From contig NZ_AP019657.1 of NCBI RefSeq assembly GCF_009938225.1, positions 3,151,657 through 3,215,656 of the forward strand: a stretch of 64,000 bases of DNA. Direction: 5' to 3'. Source of the stretch: Vibrio ponticus. GTDB lineage: Bacteria > Pseudomonadota > Gammaproteobacteria > Enterobacterales > Vibrionaceae. Shown piece after piece: positions 29,992-41,381 of this stretch. The notes under the pieces were generated by a model. It ran no database searches and was not told where the DNA came from. It was given only the letters and a program-made list of their open reading frames with translations. Position 1 is the stretch's first letter; each line of letters begins with the position of its first letter. The translations under genes and the position numbers were made by a program.

Positions 29992-30816
29992 ATGGCTATT
30001 GTTAAATGTAAGCCGACTTCCCCTGGTCGTCGTCACGTTGTTAAAGTTGTTAACGCTGACCTACACAAGGGTAAGCCTTACGCACCACTTCTAGAGAAAA
30101 ACTCTAAGAACGGCGGTCGTAACAACAACGGTCGTATTACAGTACGTCACATCGGTGGTGGTCACAAGCAGCACTACCGTGTAATTGACTTTAAACGTAC
30201 TAAAGACGGTATCCCAGCGAAAGTTGAGCGTCTAGAATACGATCCAAACCGTAGCGCAAACATCGCTCTAGTTCTTTACAAAGACGGTGAGCGTCGTTAC
30301 ATCCTAGCACCTAAAGGTCTAAAAGCTGGTGATGCTATCCAGTCTGGTGTTGATGCACCAATCAAAGCTGGTAACACGCTTCCAATGCGTAACATCCCAG
30401 TAGGTTCAACTGTACACAACGTTGAACTTAAACCTGGTAAAGGTGGTCAGCTAGCTCGTTCGGCTGGTGCATATGCTCAAATCGTTGCTCGCGACGGTTC
30501 ATATGTAACTATCCGTCTACGTTCTGGCGAAATGCGCAAAGTATTGTCTGAAGGCCGTGCAACAATCGGTGAAGTAGGCAACTCTGAGCACATGCTACGT
30601 GAATTAGGCAAAGCTGGTGCTAAGCGCTGGCGTGGTGTTCGTCCAACCGTTCGCGGTGTGGTAATGAACCCGGTTGACCACCCACACGGTGGTGGTGAAG
30701 GTCGTACATCAGGCGGTCGTCACCCAGTATCACCATGGGGTATGCCAACTAAAGGCTTCAAGACTCGTAAGAACAAACGCACTGACAAGTACATCGTACG
30801 TCGTCGTAACAAGTAA
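29992..30816 (+). CDS. rplB: 50S ribosomal protein L2
   Basis: A 274-residue L2, needed for subunit joining and peptidyl transferase activity. The conserved [13 protein letters not shown] segment with the essential His, and [12 protein letters not shown] near the end, are present. ATG preceded by ACAGGAGT. Fifth gene of the S10 operon. Confidence 0.99.
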   Translation: MAIVKCKPTSPGRRHVVKVVNADLHKGKPYAPLLEKNSKNGGRNNNGRITVRHIGGGHKQHYRVIDFKRTKDGIPAKVERLEYDPNRSANIALVLYKDGERRYILAPKGLKAGDAIQSGVDAPIKAGNTLPMRNIPVGSTVHNVELKPGKGGQLARSAGAYAQIVARDGSYVTIRLRSGEMRKVLSEGRATIGEVGNSEHMLRELGKAGAKRWRGVRPTVRGVVMNPVDHPHGGGEGRTSGGRHPVSPWGMPTKGFKTRKNKRTDKYIVRRRNK

Positions 30817-30825
30817 TCTATATAA

Positions 30826-31116
<291 letters not shown>

Positions 31117-31126
31117 GGAGTAAATA

Positions 31127-31459
31127 ATGGAAGCTATTGCTAAACATAACTTTGCTCGCATTTCGCCTCAGAAAGCTCGCTTAGTTGCAGATCAAATTCG
31201 TGGTAAAAACGTTGACCAAGCACTAGAAATCTTGACTTTCAGCAACAAAAAAGCTGCTGAACTAATCAAGAAAGTTCTTGAATCAGCTATCGCGAATGCG
31301 GAGCACAACGAAGGTGCAGATATCGACGATCTAAATGTCGCTAAAATCTTCGTAGATGAAGGCCCGATCATGAAGCGTATTATGCCTCGTGCTAAAGGTC
31401 GTGCGGATCGTATCTTGAAGCGTTCAAGCCACATCACTGTTGTTGTAGCAGATCGCTAA
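31127..31459 (+). CDS. rplV: 50S ribosomal protein L22
   Basis: A 110-residue L22, whose beta-hairpin lines the exit tunnel near the macrolide site. [17 protein letters not shown], then [20 protein letters not shown] with the normal hairpin length (no resistance-type insertion or deletion is evident). 10 bp after rpsS, with AAGGAG overlapping the spacer. Confidence 0.99.
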   Translation: MEAIAKHNFARISPQKARLVADQIRGKNVDQALEILTFSNKKAAELIKKVLESAIANAEHNEGADIDDLNVAKIFVDEGPIMKRIMPRAKGRADRILKRSSHITVVVADR

Positions 31460-31478
31460 GAGACTAGGAGAGTAAGCA

Positions 31479-32177
31479 ATGGGTCAAAAAGTACATCCAA
31501 ATGGTATTCGTCTTGGCATCGTTAAGCCTTGGAATGCTACATGGTTTGCTAATACCAAAGATTTCGCTGACAACCTAGACGGCGACTTCAAGGTACGTCA
31601 GTTCCTAACTAAGGAACTAGCAAAAGCATCACTATCACGTATCGTTATCGAGCGTCCTGCTAAGAGCATCCGTGTGACTATTCACACTGCTCGTCCAGGC
31701 GTAGTAATCGGTAAGAAAGGTGAAGACGTAGAGAAACTACGTGCAGCTGTAGCGAAAATCGCAGGTGTACCAGCGCAAATTAACATCGCTGAAGTACGTA
31801 AACCTGAGCTTGACGCTCAACTTGTTGGTGACAGCATCGCGTCTCAACTAGAGCGTCGTGTTATGTTCCGTCGTGCTATGAAGCGCGCGGTACAAAACGC
31901 TATGCGTCTAGGCGCTAAAGGCATCAAAGTGGAAGTAAGCGGTCGTCTAGGCGGCGCTGAAATCGCACGTTCTGAGTGGTACCGTGAAGGTCGTGTGCCT
32001 CTACACACTCTACGTGCTGACATTGATTACGCAACTTCTTCGGCTCACACTCAATACGGTGTGATCGGCATTAAGACTTGGATCTTCAAAGGTGAGATCC
32101 TAGGCGGTATGCCAGCAGCTAACGCTGTAGAGCCTAAGGCTGACAAGCCTAAGAAGCAGCGCAAAGGCCGTAAGTAA
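31479..32177 (+). CDS. rpsC: 30S ribosomal protein S3
   Basis: A 232-residue S3, with a KH domain containing the [15 protein letters not shown]xxG loop, followed by the C-terminal domain with [19 protein letters not shown] and a Lys/Arg-rich tail. It forms the mRNA entry channel with S4 and S5 and helps helicase activity. Confidence 0.99.
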   Translation: MGQKVHPNGIRLGIVKPWNATWFANTKDFADNLDGDFKVRQFLTKELAKASLSRIVIERPAKSIRVTIHTARPGVVIGKKGEDVEKLRAAVAKIAGVPAQINIAEVRKPELDAQLVGDSIASQLERRVMFRRAMKRAVQNAMRLGAKGIKVEVSGRLGGAEIARSEWYREGRVPLHTLRADIDYATSSAHTQYGVIGIKTWIFKGEILGGMPAANAVEPKADKPKKQRKGRK

Positions 32178-32188
32178 GGAGTCGACAG

Positions 32189-32599
32189 ATGCTACAACCT
32201 AAACGTACTAAGTTCCGTAAGGTTCAGACAGGTCGTAACCGTGGTCTAGCTAAAGGTACTGATGTAAGCTTCGGCGAATTCGGTCTTAAAGCTGTTGGCC
32301 GTGGTCGTCTAACTGCTCGTCAAATCGAAGCGGCACGTCGTGCAATGACACGTCACGTTAAGCGTCAAGGTAAAATCTGGATCCGTGTGTTCCCAGACAA
32401 ACCTATCACAGAAAAACCACTTGAAGTTCGTCAAGGTAAGGGTAAAGGTAACGTTGAGTACTGGGTAGCCCAAATCCAACCTGGTAAGGTTATGTACGAA
32501 ATGGGTGGTGTACCTGAAGAATTGGCACGTGAAGCGTTCCGCCTAGCGGCTCGTAAACTGCCATTCAAGACTACATTTGTAACTAAGCAGGTGATGTGA
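32189..32599 (+). CDS. rplP: 50S ribosomal protein L16
   Basis: A 136-residue L16. It positions tRNA in the A site. [19 protein letters not shown], then [23 protein letters not shown]. The Arg in the ..KGKGNVEYW region is the YcfD hydroxylation site in E. coli. Its TGA stop shares one base with the rpmC ATG. Confidence 0.99.
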
Positions 32600-32790
32600 T
32601 GAAAGCACAAGATCTACGCGAAAAGAGCGTTGAAGAGCTTAACGCTGAGCTATTGAATTTGCTACGTGAACAGTTCAACTTGCGCATGCAAGCTGCAACT
32701 GGTCAACTACAGCAAACTCATACTCTGAAAGCTGTACGCCGTGATATCGCACGTGTGAAAACTGTTTTGACTGAGAAGGCAGGCGCATAA
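32599..32790 (+). CDS. rpmC: 50S ribosomal protein L29
   Basis: A 63-residue helical L29 at the tunnel exit next to L23. [31 protein letters not shown] is cut here to its first part for recognition: [19 protein letters not shown] and [11 protein letters not shown]. The ATG at 32599 overlaps the rplP stop (TGATG); a GTG at 32596 is also in frame but not needed. Confidence 0.98.
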   Translation: MKAQDLREKSVEELNAELLNLLREQFNLRMQAATGQLQQTHTLKAVRRDIARVKTVLTEKAGA

Positions 32791-33044
32791 TGAGCGAAGT
32801 AAAACGTACTCAACAAGGTCGTGTAGTTAGCGACAAGATGGACAAGTCTATCGTAGTTGCTATCGAACGTTTCGTAAAACACCCGATTTACGGTAAGTTC
32901 GTTAAACGTACGACTAAAGTACACGCACATGACGAAAACAACGAGTGTGGCCTAGGCGACACTGTTGAAATCGCAGAGTGCCGTCCACTATCTAAGACTA
33001 AGTCTTGGACATTGGTAAAAGTTCTAGAAAAAGCTAAAGGTTAA
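32790..33044 (+). CDS. rpsQ: 30S ribosomal protein S17
   Basis: An 84-residue OB-fold S17, a primary 16S rRNA binder. [23 protein letters not shown] and [17 protein letters not shown] are typical. Its start overlaps the rpmC stop (TAATG). Last gene of the S10 operon, followed by a strong terminator. Confidence 0.99.
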   Translation: MSEVKRTQQGRVVSDKMDKSIVVAIERFVKHPIYGKFVKRTTKVHAHDENNECGLGDTVEIAECRPLSKTKSWTLVKVLEKAKG

Positions 33045-33066
33045 TCTTAAGCTATTTCTATGAAAT

Positions 33067-33106
33067 TAAACGGCTCCAAAATTATTTTGGGGCCGTTTAT
33101 TTTTTG
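33067..33106 (+). terminator. S10 operon terminator
   Basis: AAACGGCTCCAAAAT, then TATTTTGGGGCCGTTT, followed by ATTTTTTG. It starts 23 bp after the rpsQ stop and separates the S10 and spc operons. Confidence 0.92.
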
Positions 33107-33137
33107 ACTACCCAATCACAAAAAAGGGTGGTACAAT
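33104..33137 (+). promoter_or_regulatory. spc operon promoter
   Basis: An extended -10 element, TGGTACAAT, ends at 33137 upstream of rplN. A TTGACT at 33104 resembles a -35 box, but the spacing of 22 bases is too long. The promoter probably works through the TG extension. A GC-rich start region follows. Confidence 0.6.
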
Positions 33138-33208
33138 TCGCGTCCCTTTTAAAGAGGCAGCCCGACCCGTGATGGGTCTAGTTATTAATATTTAGCGGAG
33201 CACTAACA

Positions 33209-33580
33209 ATGATCCAAATGCAAAGTACACTTGACGCAGCTGATAACTCAGGCGCGCGCAAGGTAATGTGTATTAAGGTCCTGGGTGGCTCACACCGCCG
33301 TTATGCACATATCGGTGACGTTATCAAAGTTACTGTGAAGGAAGCAATTCCTCGCGGTAAAGTTAAAAAAGGTGACGTTCTGAAGGCGGTTGTTGTGCGC
33401 ACTCGCAAAGGCGTTCGTCGTCCAGACGGTTCTGTCATTCGCTTCGACCGTAATGCTTGCGTATTGTTGAATGACAATACTGAGCAACCAATCGGTACAC
33501 GTATCTTTGGCCCTGTGACACGTGAGCTTCGTGGCGATAAGTTCATGAAGATCGTTTCACTGGCTCCAGAAGTTCTGTAA
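33209..33580 (+). CDS. rplN: 50S ribosomal protein L14
   Basis: A 123-residue L14, forming inter-subunit bridges and the RsfS silencing-factor site. [40 protein letters not shown] and FGPVTREL are typical. First gene of the spc operon, with an AGCGGAG ribosome site. Confidence 0.99.
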   Translation: MIQMQSTLDAADNSGARKVMCIKVLGGSHRRYAHIGDVIKVTVKEAIPRGKVKKGDVLKAVVVRTRKGVRRPDGSVIRFDRNACVLLNDNTEQPIGTRIFGPVTRELRGDKFMKIVSLAPEVL

Positions 33581-33593
33581 GGAGCGCTAAGAG

Positions 33594-33911
33594 ATGGCAG
33601 CTAAAATCCGTCGTAATGACGAAGTAATCGTTCTTGCTGGTAAAGACCAAGGCAAGAAAGGTAAAGTAACTAAGGTTCTGACAACTGGTAAAGTTATCGT
33701 AGAAGGTATCAATCTAGTTAAGAAACACCAAAAACCTGTTCCTGCACTAGGTATCCAAGGCGGTATCGTAGAGCAAGAAGCAGCGATTGATGTTTCTAAC
33801 GTTGCGATCTTCAACGCAGCTACTGGTAAAGCAGACCGCATCGGTTTCCGCATCGAAGACGGTAAGAAAGTTCGTTTCTTCAAGTCTAACGGCGAAACTG
33901 TTTCTAACTAA
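33594..33911 (+). CDS. rplX: 50S ribosomal protein L24
   Basis: A 105-residue L24 with an N-terminal KOW motif ([20 protein letters not shown]) and [17 protein letters not shown]. It is an assembly-initiating protein near the tunnel exit. TAAGGAGC ribosome site. Confidence 0.99.
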   Translation: MAAKIRRNDEVIVLAGKDQGKKGKVTKVLTTGKVIVEGINLVKKHQKPVPALGIQGGIVEQEAAIDVSNVAIFNAATGKADRIGFRIEDGKKVRFFKSNGETVSN

Positions 33912-33935
33912 TAGAAAGTAATTTGGAGTTCTACT

Positions 33936-34475
33936 ATGGCGAAACTGCATGATTACTACAAGTCGTCTGTAGTTGCTGAACTGACCAAAGAGTTCAGCTA
34001 CTCAAGCGTCATGCAAGTCCCTAGAATCGAAAAGATCACCCTTAACATGGGTGTGGGTGAAGCAATCAACGATAAGAAACTGCTAGAAAACGCAGCTGCT
34101 GATATGGCAACGATCTCTGGTCAAAAGCCACTTATCACTAAAGCTCGCAAATCTGTTGCTGGTTTCAAAATCCGTGAAGGCTACCCAATCGGTTGTAAAG
34201 TAACCTTGCGTGGCGAACGTATGTGGGATTTTCTTGAGCGTTTAATTAACATCGCTCTTCCACGTGTACGTGACTTCCGTGGTGTTAGCGCTAAGTCTTT
34301 TGACGGACGCGGTAACTACAGCATGGGCGTTCGCGAGCAAATCATCTTCCCGGAAATCGACTTTGATAAAGTTGATCGTGTCCGCGGTCTTGATATCACT
34401 ATCACGACGTCTGCTGGTTCCGATGAGGAAGGCCGTGCTCTGCTGGCTGCCTTTAACTTCCCATTCCGTAAGTAA
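33936..34475 (+). CDS. rplE: 50S ribosomal protein L5
   Basis: A 179-residue L5 that binds 5S rRNA and contacts P-site t[12 protein letters not shown] at the start, [20 protein letters not shown] and the [17 protein letters not shown] end are diagnostic. In E. coli the start region of this mRNA is the S8 repressor site; the surrounding GTTCTACTATGGCGAAACTG sequence is similar, so the same control is plausible. Confidence 0.99.
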   Translation: MAKLHDYYKSSVVAELTKEFSYSSVMQVPRIEKITLNMGVGEAINDKKLLENAAADMATISGQKPLITKARKSVAGFKIREGYPIGCKVTLRGERMWDFLERLINIALPRVRDFRGVSAKSFDGRGNYSMGVREQIIFPEIDFDKVDRVRGLDITITTSAGSDEEGRALLAAFNFPFRK

Positions 34476-34492
34476 GGTGAAGGGTTACTGTT

Positions 34493-34798
34493 ATGGCTAA
34501 AAATTCGATGAAAGCACGTGAAGCAAAACGTGCGAAGCTAGTAGCTAAGTTCGCTGAAAAGCGTGCAGCGCTTAAAGCTATCATTAGCGATGTAAACGCA
34601 TCTGAAGAAGATCGTTGGAACGCAGTTCTTAAACTGCAAGCTCTTCCACGCGATTCAAGTGCATCACGTCAGCGCAACCGTTGCAACCAAACTGGTCGCC
34701 CACACGGTTACCTACGTAAGTTCGGTCTAAGCCGTATCAAAGTTCGCGAAGCTTGCATGAAAGGCGAGATTCCTGGACTTCGTAAGGCTAGCTGGTAA
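34493..34798 (+). CDS. rpsN: 30S ribosomal protein S14
   Basis: A 101-residue S14 of the long, zinc-independent (C-minus) type: the CxxC knuckles of short forms are absent, and [24 protein letters not shown] is the conserved C-terminal region. It belongs to the 30S head. Confidence 0.98.
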   Translation: MAKNSMKAREAKRAKLVAKFAEKRAALKAIISDVNASEEDRWNAVLKLQALPRDSSASRQRNRCNQTGRPHGYLRKFGLSRIKVREACMKGEIPGLRKASW

Positions 34799-34827
34799 TT
34801 GCCACTTAATCATTTGGAGTAAATCAT

Positions 34828-35220
34828 ATGAGCATGCAAGATCCGATTTCGGATATGCTGACCCGCGTTCGTAACGGTCAGGCAGCAAATAAAGTTGCTG
34901 TTAAAATGCCTTCTTCAAAGCTTAAAGTTGCAATTGCTGCACTACTGAAAGCTGAAGGTTACATCGTTGACTTCGCTGTTGAAGGCGAAGCAAAACCTGA
35001 GCTAGAAGTTACTCTTAAGTACTTCCAAGCTAAACCAGTAATCGAGCAACTTAAGCGTGTTTCTCGTCCAGGTCTACGTGTTTACAAGAAGAAAGATCAA
35101 CTTCCTTCTGTAATGGGTGGCCTAGGTGTTGCTATCGTTTCTACTTCCAAGGGTCTTATGTCAGACCGCGCTGCTCGTAAAGCAGGTCTTGGTGGTGAAA
35201 TCATCTGTTACGTTGCGTAA
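34828..35220 (+). CDS. rpsH: 30S ribosomal protein S8
   Basis: A 130-residue S8, which nucleates the central 16S domain and represses spc operon translation in relatives. [18 protein letters not shown] at the start and [20 protein letters not shown] at the end are typical. Confidence 0.99.
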   Translation: MSMQDPISDMLTRVRNGQAANKVAVKMPSSKLKVAIAALLKAEGYIVDFAVEGEAKPELEVTLKYFQAKPVIEQLKRVSRPGLRVYKKKDQLPSVMGGLGVAIVSTSKGLMSDRAARKAGLGGEIICYVA

Positions 35221-35230
35221 GGAGTAGACT

Positions 35231-35764
35231 ATGTCTCGTGTTGCTAAAGCACCTGTCGCTATTCCAGCTGGCGTAGAGGTGAAACTAAACGGCCAAGAAA
35301 TCACTATCAAAGGCGCTAAGGGCGAGCTATCTCGCGTACTTAACGACGCTGTAGTGATCGCTCAGGAAGAAAACAACCTTACATTCGGTCCTAAAGAAGG
35401 TGTTGTAAACGCATGGGCTCAAGCAGGTACTGCTCGCGCTCTAGTTAACAACATGGTTATCGGTGTGACTGAAGGCTTTACGAAGAAGCTAGTTCTTAAA
35501 GGTGTTGGTTACCGTGCTGCTATCAAAGGCAACGCTGTAGGTCTAACACTAGGCTTCTCACACCCTGTTGAGCACGAGTTGCCAGCGGGCGTAACAGCTG
35601 AGTGTCCAAGCCAAACTGAAATCATTCTAACTGGTTGCGATAAGCAAGTAGTTGGTCAAGTTGCGGCTGACATTCGTTCTTACCGTCAACCTGAGCCTTA
35701 CAAAGGTAAAGGTGTTCGTTACGCAGATGAAAATGTGCGTACTAAAGAAGCTAAGAAGAAGTAA
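35231..35764 (+). CDS. rplF: 50S ribosomal protein L6
   Basis: A 177-residue L6 with two alpha/beta repeats near the elongation-factor site. [31 protein letters not shown] and the late [14 protein letters not shown] are characteristic. 10 bp after rpsH. Confidence 0.99.
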   Translation: MSRVAKAPVAIPAGVEVKLNGQEITIKGAKGELSRVLNDAVVIAQEENNLTFGPKEGVVNAWAQAGTARALVNNMVIGVTEGFTKKLVLKGVGYRAAIKGNAVGLTLGFSHPVEHELPAGVTAECPSQTEIILTGCDKQVVGQVAADIRSYRQPEPYKGKGVRYADENVRTKEAKKK

Positions 35765-35773
35765 GGTAACACT

Positions 35774-36127
35774 ATGGATAAGAAAGCATCTCGCATCCGT
35801 CGTGCTACACGTGCACGTCGTAAGATTGCAGAACTGGGTGCAACTCGCCTAGTAGTACACCGTACTCCTCGTCACGTGTACGCACAGGTGATTGCGGCTA
35901 ACGGCTCTGAAGTTATCGCTGCAGCATCTACTGTAGAAAAAGCGATCCGTGAGCAAGTGAAATACACTGGTAACATCGATGCAGCTAAAGCAGTAGGTAA
36001 AGCTGTTGCTGAGCGCGCTCTTGAAAAAGGCGTATCTGCAGTTGCATTCGATCGTTCTGGTTTCCAATACCACGGTCGAGTAGCGGCGCTAGCAGAATCT
36101 GCTCGCGAAGCTGGTCTGAAATTCTAA
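35774..36127 (+). CDS. rplR: 50S ribosomal protein L18
   Basis: A 117-residue L18 that binds 5S r[21 protein letters not shown] is the basic N-terminus; [16 protein letters not shown] and [21 protein letters not shown] are family segments. 9 bp after rplF. Confidence 0.99.
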   Translation: MDKKASRIRRATRARRKIAELGATRLVVHRTPRHVYAQVIAANGSEVIAAASTVEKAIREQVKYTGNIDAAKAVGKAVAERALEKGVSAVAFDRSGFQYHGRVAALAESAREAGLKF

Positions 36128-36141
36128 GGTAGGGTTGGAAG

Positions 36142-36645
36142 ATGGCTAAAGAACAACAAGTTCAAGCGAATGATTTGCAAGAAAAGCTAATCGCAGTTAA
36201 CCGCGTTTCTAAAACGGTTAAAGGTGGTCGAATCATGAGCTTTACTGCACTAACTGTAGTTGGTGACGGTAACGGTCGTGTAGGTTTCGGTTACGGCAAA
36301 GCTCGTGAAGTACCTGCAGCGATCCAAAAAGCAATGGAAAAAGCGCGTCGTAACATGATTACTGTTGCGCTAAACGAAGGCACTCTTCACCACCCAGTGA
36401 AAGGTCGCCACTCGGGCTCTAAAGTTTACATGCAGCCTGCTGCAGAAGGTACTGGTGTTATCGCAGGTGGTGCGATGCGTGCAGTACTAGAAGTTGCTGG
36501 CGTACATAACGTACTATCTAAAGCATACGGTTCTACGAACCCTATCAACATCGTTCGTGCAACGATCGATGCTCTAGCTAGCGTTAAGTCACCAGAAATG
36601 GTTGCTGCTAAACGTGGTCTAACTGTTGAATCTATTTCGGAGTAA
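36142..36645 (+). CDS. rpsE: 30S ribosomal protein S5
   Basis: A 167-residue S5, a decoding-fidelity protein. [21 protein letters not shown] includes the spectinomycin-site loop with the wild-type pattern; [16 protein letters not shown] and [16 protein letters not shown] follow. 14 bp after rplR. Confidence 0.99.
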   Translation: MAKEQQVQANDLQEKLIAVNRVSKTVKGGRIMSFTALTVVGDGNGRVGFGYGKAREVPAAIQKAMEKARRNMITVALNEGTLHHPVKGRHSGSKVYMQPAAEGTGVIAGGAMRAVLEVAGVHNVLSKAYGSTNPINIVRATIDALASVKSPEMVAAKRGLTVESISE

Positions 36646-36652
36646 GAACACC

Positions 36653-36829
36653 ATGGCAACTATTAAAGTAACTCAAACTAAAAGCTCAATTGGCCGCCTA
36701 CCAAAGCACAAAGCTACTTTGCGTGGTCTAGGTCTTCGTAAAATCAACCACACAGTAGAACTTGAAGATACTCCGTGCGTTCGCGGTATGATCAACAAGG
36801 TTTACTACATGGTTAAAGTTGAGGAGTAA
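36653..36829 (+). CDS. rpmD: 50S ribosomal protein L30
   Basis: A 58-residue L30. The start at 36653 gives [20 protein letters not shown], the standard N-terminus; [17 protein letters not shown] follows. The frame is open upstream into rpsE, but that extension is not part of the protein. 7 bp after rpsE. Confidence 0.98.
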
Positions 36830-36834
36830 TCAGA

Positions 36835-37269
36835 ATGCGTTTGAATACTCTTGCACCAGCTGCTGGCTCAAAGCACGCTCCTAAGCGTCTTGGTCGCGGT
36901 ATTGGTTCTGGCCTAGGTAAAACTGGTGGCCGTGGCCATAAAGGTCAAAAGTCACGCTCTGGCGGTAAAGTTCGTCCAGGTTTTGAAGGCGGTCAAATGC
37001 CTCTGAAACAACGTCTACCAAAATTCGGTTTCACTTCTCGTAAGAGCCTAGTGTCTGCTGAAGTTCGTCTAGCTGAGCTAGCGAAAGTTGAAGGTGACGT
37101 AGTAGATCTAAACAGCCTGAAAGCTGCTAACGTAATCACTAAGAACATCGAATTCGTAAAAGTTGTTCTTTCTGGTGAAATCAGCAAGTCAGTGACTGTT
37201 AAAGGTCTACGTGTGACTAAAGGCGCTAAAGCTGCTATCGAAGCTGCAGGCGGTAAAGTAGAAGAATAA
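36835..37269 (+). CDS. rplO: 50S ribosomal protein L15
   Basis: A 144-residue L15. [18 protein letters not shown], the Gly/Lys-rich [20 protein letters not shown] and [17 protein letters not shown] are typical. It is a late 50S assembly protein. Only 5 bp separates it from rpmD. Confidence 0.99.
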   Translation: MRLNTLAPAAGSKHAPKRLGRGIGSGLGKTGGRGHKGQKSRSGGKVRPGFEGGQMPLKQRLPKFGFTSRKSLVSAEVRLAELAKVEGDVVDLNSLKAANVITKNIEFVKVVLSGEISKSVTVKGLRVTKGAKAAIEAAGGKVEE

Positions 37270-37289
37270 TCTTCGAAGGAAAGGTACAG

Positions 37290-38624
37290 ATGGCTAAAAA
37301 ACCAGGACAAGATTTTAGTAGTGCGAAGAATGGATTGGCGGAGTTAAAATCGCGCCTATTGTTTGTATTAGGTGCACTTTTAGTATTCCGTGCAGGTTCT
37401 TTCGTACCAATCCCTGGTATTGACGCAGCTGTACTTGCCGATTTGTTCGAACAGCAAAAAGGTACCATCGTTGAAATGTTTAACATGTTCTCCGGTGGTG
37501 CTCTTGAGCGTGCATCTATATTAGCGTTGGGCATCATGCCGTATATTTCGGCTTCGATTGTTGTCCAACTGCTAACTGTAGTTCATCCAGCGTTAGCTGA
37601 ACTCAAGAAAGAGGGTGAAGCTGGCCGTCGTAAGATTAGCCAATATACACGCTATGGCACGCTCGTACTTGCAACATTCCAAGCTATTGGTATTGCAACT
37701 GGCTTACCAAACATGGTCGATAATCTGGTTGTTATCAACCAAACCATGTTTACGCTAATTGCTACCGTAAGTTTAGTAACCGGTACCATGTTCCTAATGT
37801 GGTTAGGTGAACAAATTACAGAGCGTGGAATTGGTAATGGTATTTCATTACTAATCTTTGCAGGTATTGTTGCTGGATTGCCTTCGGCAATCGGTCAAAC
37901 AATCGAGCAGGCGCGTCAAGGTGAACTGCATGTACTTCTTCTGCTGTTGATTGGTGTACTTGCTTTTGCAGTAATCTACTTTGTTGTTTTCATGGAGCGT
38001 GGTCAACGTCGTATCGTTGTAAACTACGCGAAGCGTCAACAAGGTCGTAAAGTATTTGCTGCGCAAAGCACTCACTTGCCACTTAAAATTAATATGGCAG
38101 GTGTTATTCCAGCAATCTTTGCATCAAGCATTATCCTGTTCCCAGGAACACTGGCTCAGTGGTTTGGTCAGAATGGTGAGAGCAGCGCGTTCGGTTGGTT
38201 AACTGACGTGTCTTTGGCTCTTAGCCCAGGTCAACCTCTGTATGTAATGCTATATGCAGCAGCGATTATCTTCTTCTGCTTCTTCTACACGGCGTTGGTT
38301 TTCAACCCGCGTGAAACGGCAGATAACTTGAAGAAGTCTGGTGCATTCGTACCCGGCATCCGCCCAGGCGAGCAGACAGCCAAGTACATTGATAAAGTGA
38401 TGACACGCTTAACCCTAGCGGGCGCGATGTACATTACCTTTATCTGTCTGATCCCAGAGTTCATGATGGTCGCGTGGAACGTACGTTTCTACTTTGGCGG
38501 CACATCACTACTAATCGTAGTTGTGGTTATCATGGACTTTATGGCACAGGTACAGACTCATCTGATGTCTCAACAGTATGATTCTGTGTTGAAGAAAGCG
38601 AATCTGAAAGGCTATGGCCGTTAA
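37290..38624 (+). CDS. secY: Protein translocase subunit SecY
   Basis: A 444-residue inner-membrane protein with ten hydrophobic helices, the channel of the Sec system. FVPIPGID near the N-terminus, [14 protein letters not shown] (plug region), [22 protein letters not shown] and [13 protein letters not shown] are conserved. Base composition and codon use are less biased than in the ribosomal genes. It lies between rplO and rpmJ in the spc operon. Confidence 0.99.
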   Translation: MAKKPGQDFSSAKNGLAELKSRLLFVLGALLVFRAGSFVPIPGIDAAVLADLFEQQKGTIVEMFNMFSGGALERASILALGIMPYISASIVVQLLTVVHPALAELKKEGEAGRRKISQYTRYGTLVLATFQAIGIATGLPNMVDNLVVINQTMFTLIATVSLVTGTMFLMWLGEQITERGIGNGISLLIFAGIVAGLPSAIGQTIEQARQGELHVLLLLLIGVLAFAVIYFVVFMERGQRRIVVNYAKRQQGRKVFAAQSTHLPLKINMAGVIPAIFASSIILFPGTLAQWFGQNGESSAFGWLTDVSLALSPGQPLYVMLYAAAIIFFCFFYTALVFNPRETADNLKKSGAFVPGIRPGEQTAKYIDKVMTRLTLAGAMYITFICLIPEFMMVAWNVRFYFGGTSLLIVVVVIMDFMAQVQTHLMSQQYDSVLKKANLKGYGR

Positions 38625-38663
38625 TTCGGCGGTAGTGTCAGATTTCATTTACGGAGTTTAGCA

Positions 38664-38777
38664 ATGAAAGTTCGTGCTTCCGTTAAAAAAATCTGCCGTA
38701 ACTGTAAAGTTATCAAGCGTAACGGTGTCGTTCGCGTGATTTGCAGTGAGCCAAAGCATAAACAGCGCCAAGGCTAA
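38664..38777 (+). CDS. rpmJ: 50S ribosomal protein L36 (zinc-binding form)
   Basis: A 37-residue L36. [14 protein letters not shown], then [13 protein letters not shown]. Cys11, Cys14, Cys27 and His32 form the zinc ribbon, so this is the C-plus type whose non-zinc paralogue is usually under Zur control elsewhere. An ACGGAGT ribosome site precedes it. Last gene of the spc operon. Confidence 0.98.
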
Positions 38778-38803
38778 TCAGCAGAAATTTTTACTTGAAA
38801 TGT

Positions 38804-38838
38804 AAGGTAGTGTCGAGTATATTTCTCGGCCTACCTTT
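38804..38838 (+). terminator. Hairpin after rpmJ, possible spc terminator/attenuator
   Basis: AAGGTAG at 38804-38810 pairs with CTACCTT at 38831-38837, with an inner CGAG/CTCG stem, followed by TTG. It is a weak terminator and corresponds in position to the first hairpin of the E. coli alpha leader, so partial read-through into the alpha operon is likely. Confidence 0.5.
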
Positions 38839-38928
38839 TGCGTGCAAAAGAAGTAGTACTCCGCAGCGTATCCGAGACGGGCTTTGCTGCGGCTAATTCT
38901 TTTAAGAAACACTATGGAGTGAATAATG
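38839..38928 (+). promoter_or_regulatory. Alpha operon leader, S4 translational repressor site
   Basis: The segment containing GTATCCGAGACGGGCTTTGCTG closely parallels, from memory, the E. coli alpha-operon pseudoknot sequence around GTATCCTGAAAACGGGCTTT. CCGCAGC (about 38861) pairs with GCTGCGG (about 38886). The TGGAGTG ribosome site of rpsM is next. S4 binding here traps the 30S subunit in relatives. Confidence 0.75.
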
Positions 38929-39282
38929 GCCCGTATAGCAGGCATTAACATTCCTGATCAAAAACACGCTGTAATCGCACTAACTGCGATCTACGGCATC
39001 GGTAAGACTCGCTCTAAAGCTATCCTAGCTGAAGTGGGTATTGCTGAAGATGTTAAGATCAGTGAACTATCTGATGAACAGATCGATCAACTGCGTGATG
39101 GTGTAGCTAAGTACACTGTAGAAGGTGATCTACGTCGTGAAGTATCAATGAACATCAAGCGTCTTATGGACCTTGGCTGTTACCGTGGTCTTCGTCATCG
39201 TCGCAGTCTACCACTACGTGGACAGCGTACTAAAACCAACGCTCGCACCCGCAAGGGTCCGCGTAAGCCGATCAAGAAATAA
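38926..39282 (+). CDS. rpsM: 30S ribosomal protein S13
   Basis: A 118-residue S13, head protein bridging to the 50[27 protein letters not shown] and the C-terminal [20 protein letters not shown] are diagnostic. First gene of the alpha operon and the target of S4 repression in relatives. Confidence 0.99.
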   Translation: MARIAGINIPDQKHAVIALTAIYGIGKTRSKAILAEVGIAEDVKISELSDEQIDQLRDGVAKYTVEGDLRREVSMNIKRLMDLGCYRGLRHRRSLPLRGQRTKTNARTRKGPRKPIKK

Positions 39283-39294
39283 TCGGGAAGGTAG

Positions 39295-39690
<396 letters not shown>

Positions 39691-39717
39691 CGTTTCTAGG
39701 ACTATTGGAGAAGAATC

Positions 39718-40338
39718 ATGGCAAGATATTTGGGTCCTAAGCTGAAGCTTAGCCGTCGTGAAGGCACTGACTTATTCCTTAAGTCTGGTGTTCGCGCGAT
39801 CGATACCAAGTGTAAAATTGATAACGCACCAGGTGTACACGGCGCTCGTCGCGGTCGTCTATCTGAGTATGGCGTTCAGCTTCGTGAGAAGCAAAAAGTT
39901 CGTCGTATGTACGGCGTTCTAGAAAAACAATTCCGTAACTACTACAAAGAAGCTGCACGCCTTAAAGGCAACACAGGTGAAAACCTGCTTCAACTTCTTG
40001 AAGGTCGTCTTGATAACGTAGTTTACCGTATGGGCTTTGGTGCAACTCGCGCTGAATCTCGTCAGCTAGTTAGCCACAAAGCTATCCTAGTTAACGGTAA
40101 AGTTGTAAACGTTCCTTCTTTCAAAGTAGCGGCTAACGACGTTGTGTCTATTCGTGAGAAAGCTAAACAGCAGTCTCGCATTAAAGCAGCTCTAGAAGTT
40201 GCAGAACAACGCGAAAAACCAACTTGGATTGAAGTAGATGGCGGTAAGATGGAAGGTACATTCAAGCGTATGCCTGAGCGTTCTGATCTATCAGCTGACA
40301 TCAACGAACAATTGATCGTCGAGCTTTACTCTAAGTAA
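39718..40338 (+). CDS. rpsD: 30S ribosomal protein S4
   Basis: A 206-residue S4, nucleator of 16S assembly and, in relatives, repressor of the alpha operon. [19 protein letters not shown] at the start; the S4 RNA-binding domain includes [22 protein letters not shown]. Family length matches. Confidence 0.99.
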   Translation: MARYLGPKLKLSRREGTDLFLKSGVRAIDTKCKIDNAPGVHGARRGRLSEYGVQLREKQKVRRMYGVLEKQFRNYYKEAARLKGNTGENLLQLLEGRLDNVVYRMGFGATRAESRQLVSHKAILVNGKVVNVPSFKVAANDVVSIREKAKQQSRIKAALEVAEQREKPTWIEVDGGKMEGTFKRMPERSDLSADINEQLIVELYSK

Positions 40339-40362
40339 GGTTTAAACTAAAGAGAGGACACA

Positions 40363-41355
40363 ATGCAGGGTTCTGTAACAGAATTTCTTAAGCCACGTCT
40401 TGTTGACATCGAACAAATCAGCACGACACACGCAAAAGTAACTCTTGAGCCGTTAGAGCGTGGTTTTGGCCATACTCTGGGTAATGCACTTCGCCGTATT
40501 CTACTATCTTCTATGCCAGGTTGTGCTGTAACAGAAGTAGAGATTGAAGGCGTTCTACACGAATACAGCACGAAAGAAGGCGTTCAAGAAGATATTCTTG
40601 AAATCCTACTTAACCTTAAAGGTCTTGCTGTACGCGTTGCTGAAGGCAAAGATGAAGTGTTTATTACGCTTAACAAATCAGGCTCGGGCCCTGTGGTTGC
40701 AGGTGACATCACCCATGATGGTGATGTAGAGATCGTTAACCCAGAACACGTAATTTGTCACCTAACGGATGACAACGCTGAGATCGCTATGCGCATCAAA
40801 GTTGAACGTGGTCGCGGTTATGTTCCTGCTTCTGCTCGTATCCATACTGAAGAAGATGAGCGCCCTATTGGTCGCCTACTGGTTGATGCAACATACAGTC
40901 CAGTAGACAAGATTGCTTACTCTGTTGACGCGGCTCGTGTAGAGCAACGTACAGACCTAGACAAGCTTGTAATCGATATGGAAACGAACGGTACTCTTGA
41001 TCCTGAGGAAGCAATCCGTCGCGCAGCTACTATCCTAGCTGAGCAACTAGATGCGTTCGTAGATCTACGTGATGTACGTGTACCTGAGGAGAAGGAAGAG
41101 AAGCCTGAATTCGATCCGATCCTACTGCGTCCTGTAGACGATCTTGAACTAACAGTTCGCTCTGCTAACTGTCTGAAAGCAGAAGCGATTCACTACATCG
41201 GTGATCTTGTACAGCGTACTGAGGTTGAGCTACTTAAAACGCCAAACCTTGGTAAAAAATCTCTTACTGAGATTAAAGACGTACTTGCATCACGTGGTCT
41301 TTCTCTGGGCATGCGCCTAGAAAACTGGCCACCAGCGTCTATCGCTGAAGATTAA
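40363..41355 (+). CDS. rpoA: RNA polymerase alpha subunit
   Basis: A 330-residue alpha subunit. The N-terminal domain has [26 protein letters not shown] (dimer and beta contacts). The C-terminal domain (from about residue 250) has [22 protein letters not shown] and the [23 protein letters not shown] helix that binds UP elements and activators such as CRP. Encoded with the S4 operon as in all gammaproteobacteria. Confidence 0.99.
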   Translation: MQGSVTEFLKPRLVDIEQISTTHAKVTLEPLERGFGHTLGNALRRILLSSMPGCAVTEVEIEGVLHEYSTKEGVQEDILEILLNLKGLAVRVAEGKDEVFITLNKSGSGPVVAGDITHDGDVEIVNPEHVICHLTDDNAEIAMRIKVERGRGYVPASARIHTEEDERPIGRLLVDATYSPVDKIAYSVDAARVEQRTDLDKLVIDMETNGTLDPEEAIRRAATILAEQLDAFVDLRDVRVPEEKEEKPEFDPILLRPVDDLELTVRSANCLKAEAIHYIGDLVQRTEVELLKTPNLGKKSLTEIKDVLASRGLSLGMRLENWPPASIAED

Positions 41356-41381
41356 TCGATACTAGTTAGAAGGATTAGGTC

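Noticed and set aside
33104..33137. Standard TTGACT/TACAAT sigma-70 promoter for the spc operon
   Set aside because: The spacing is 22 bases, outside the normal 16-18; an extended -10 promoter explains the site better.
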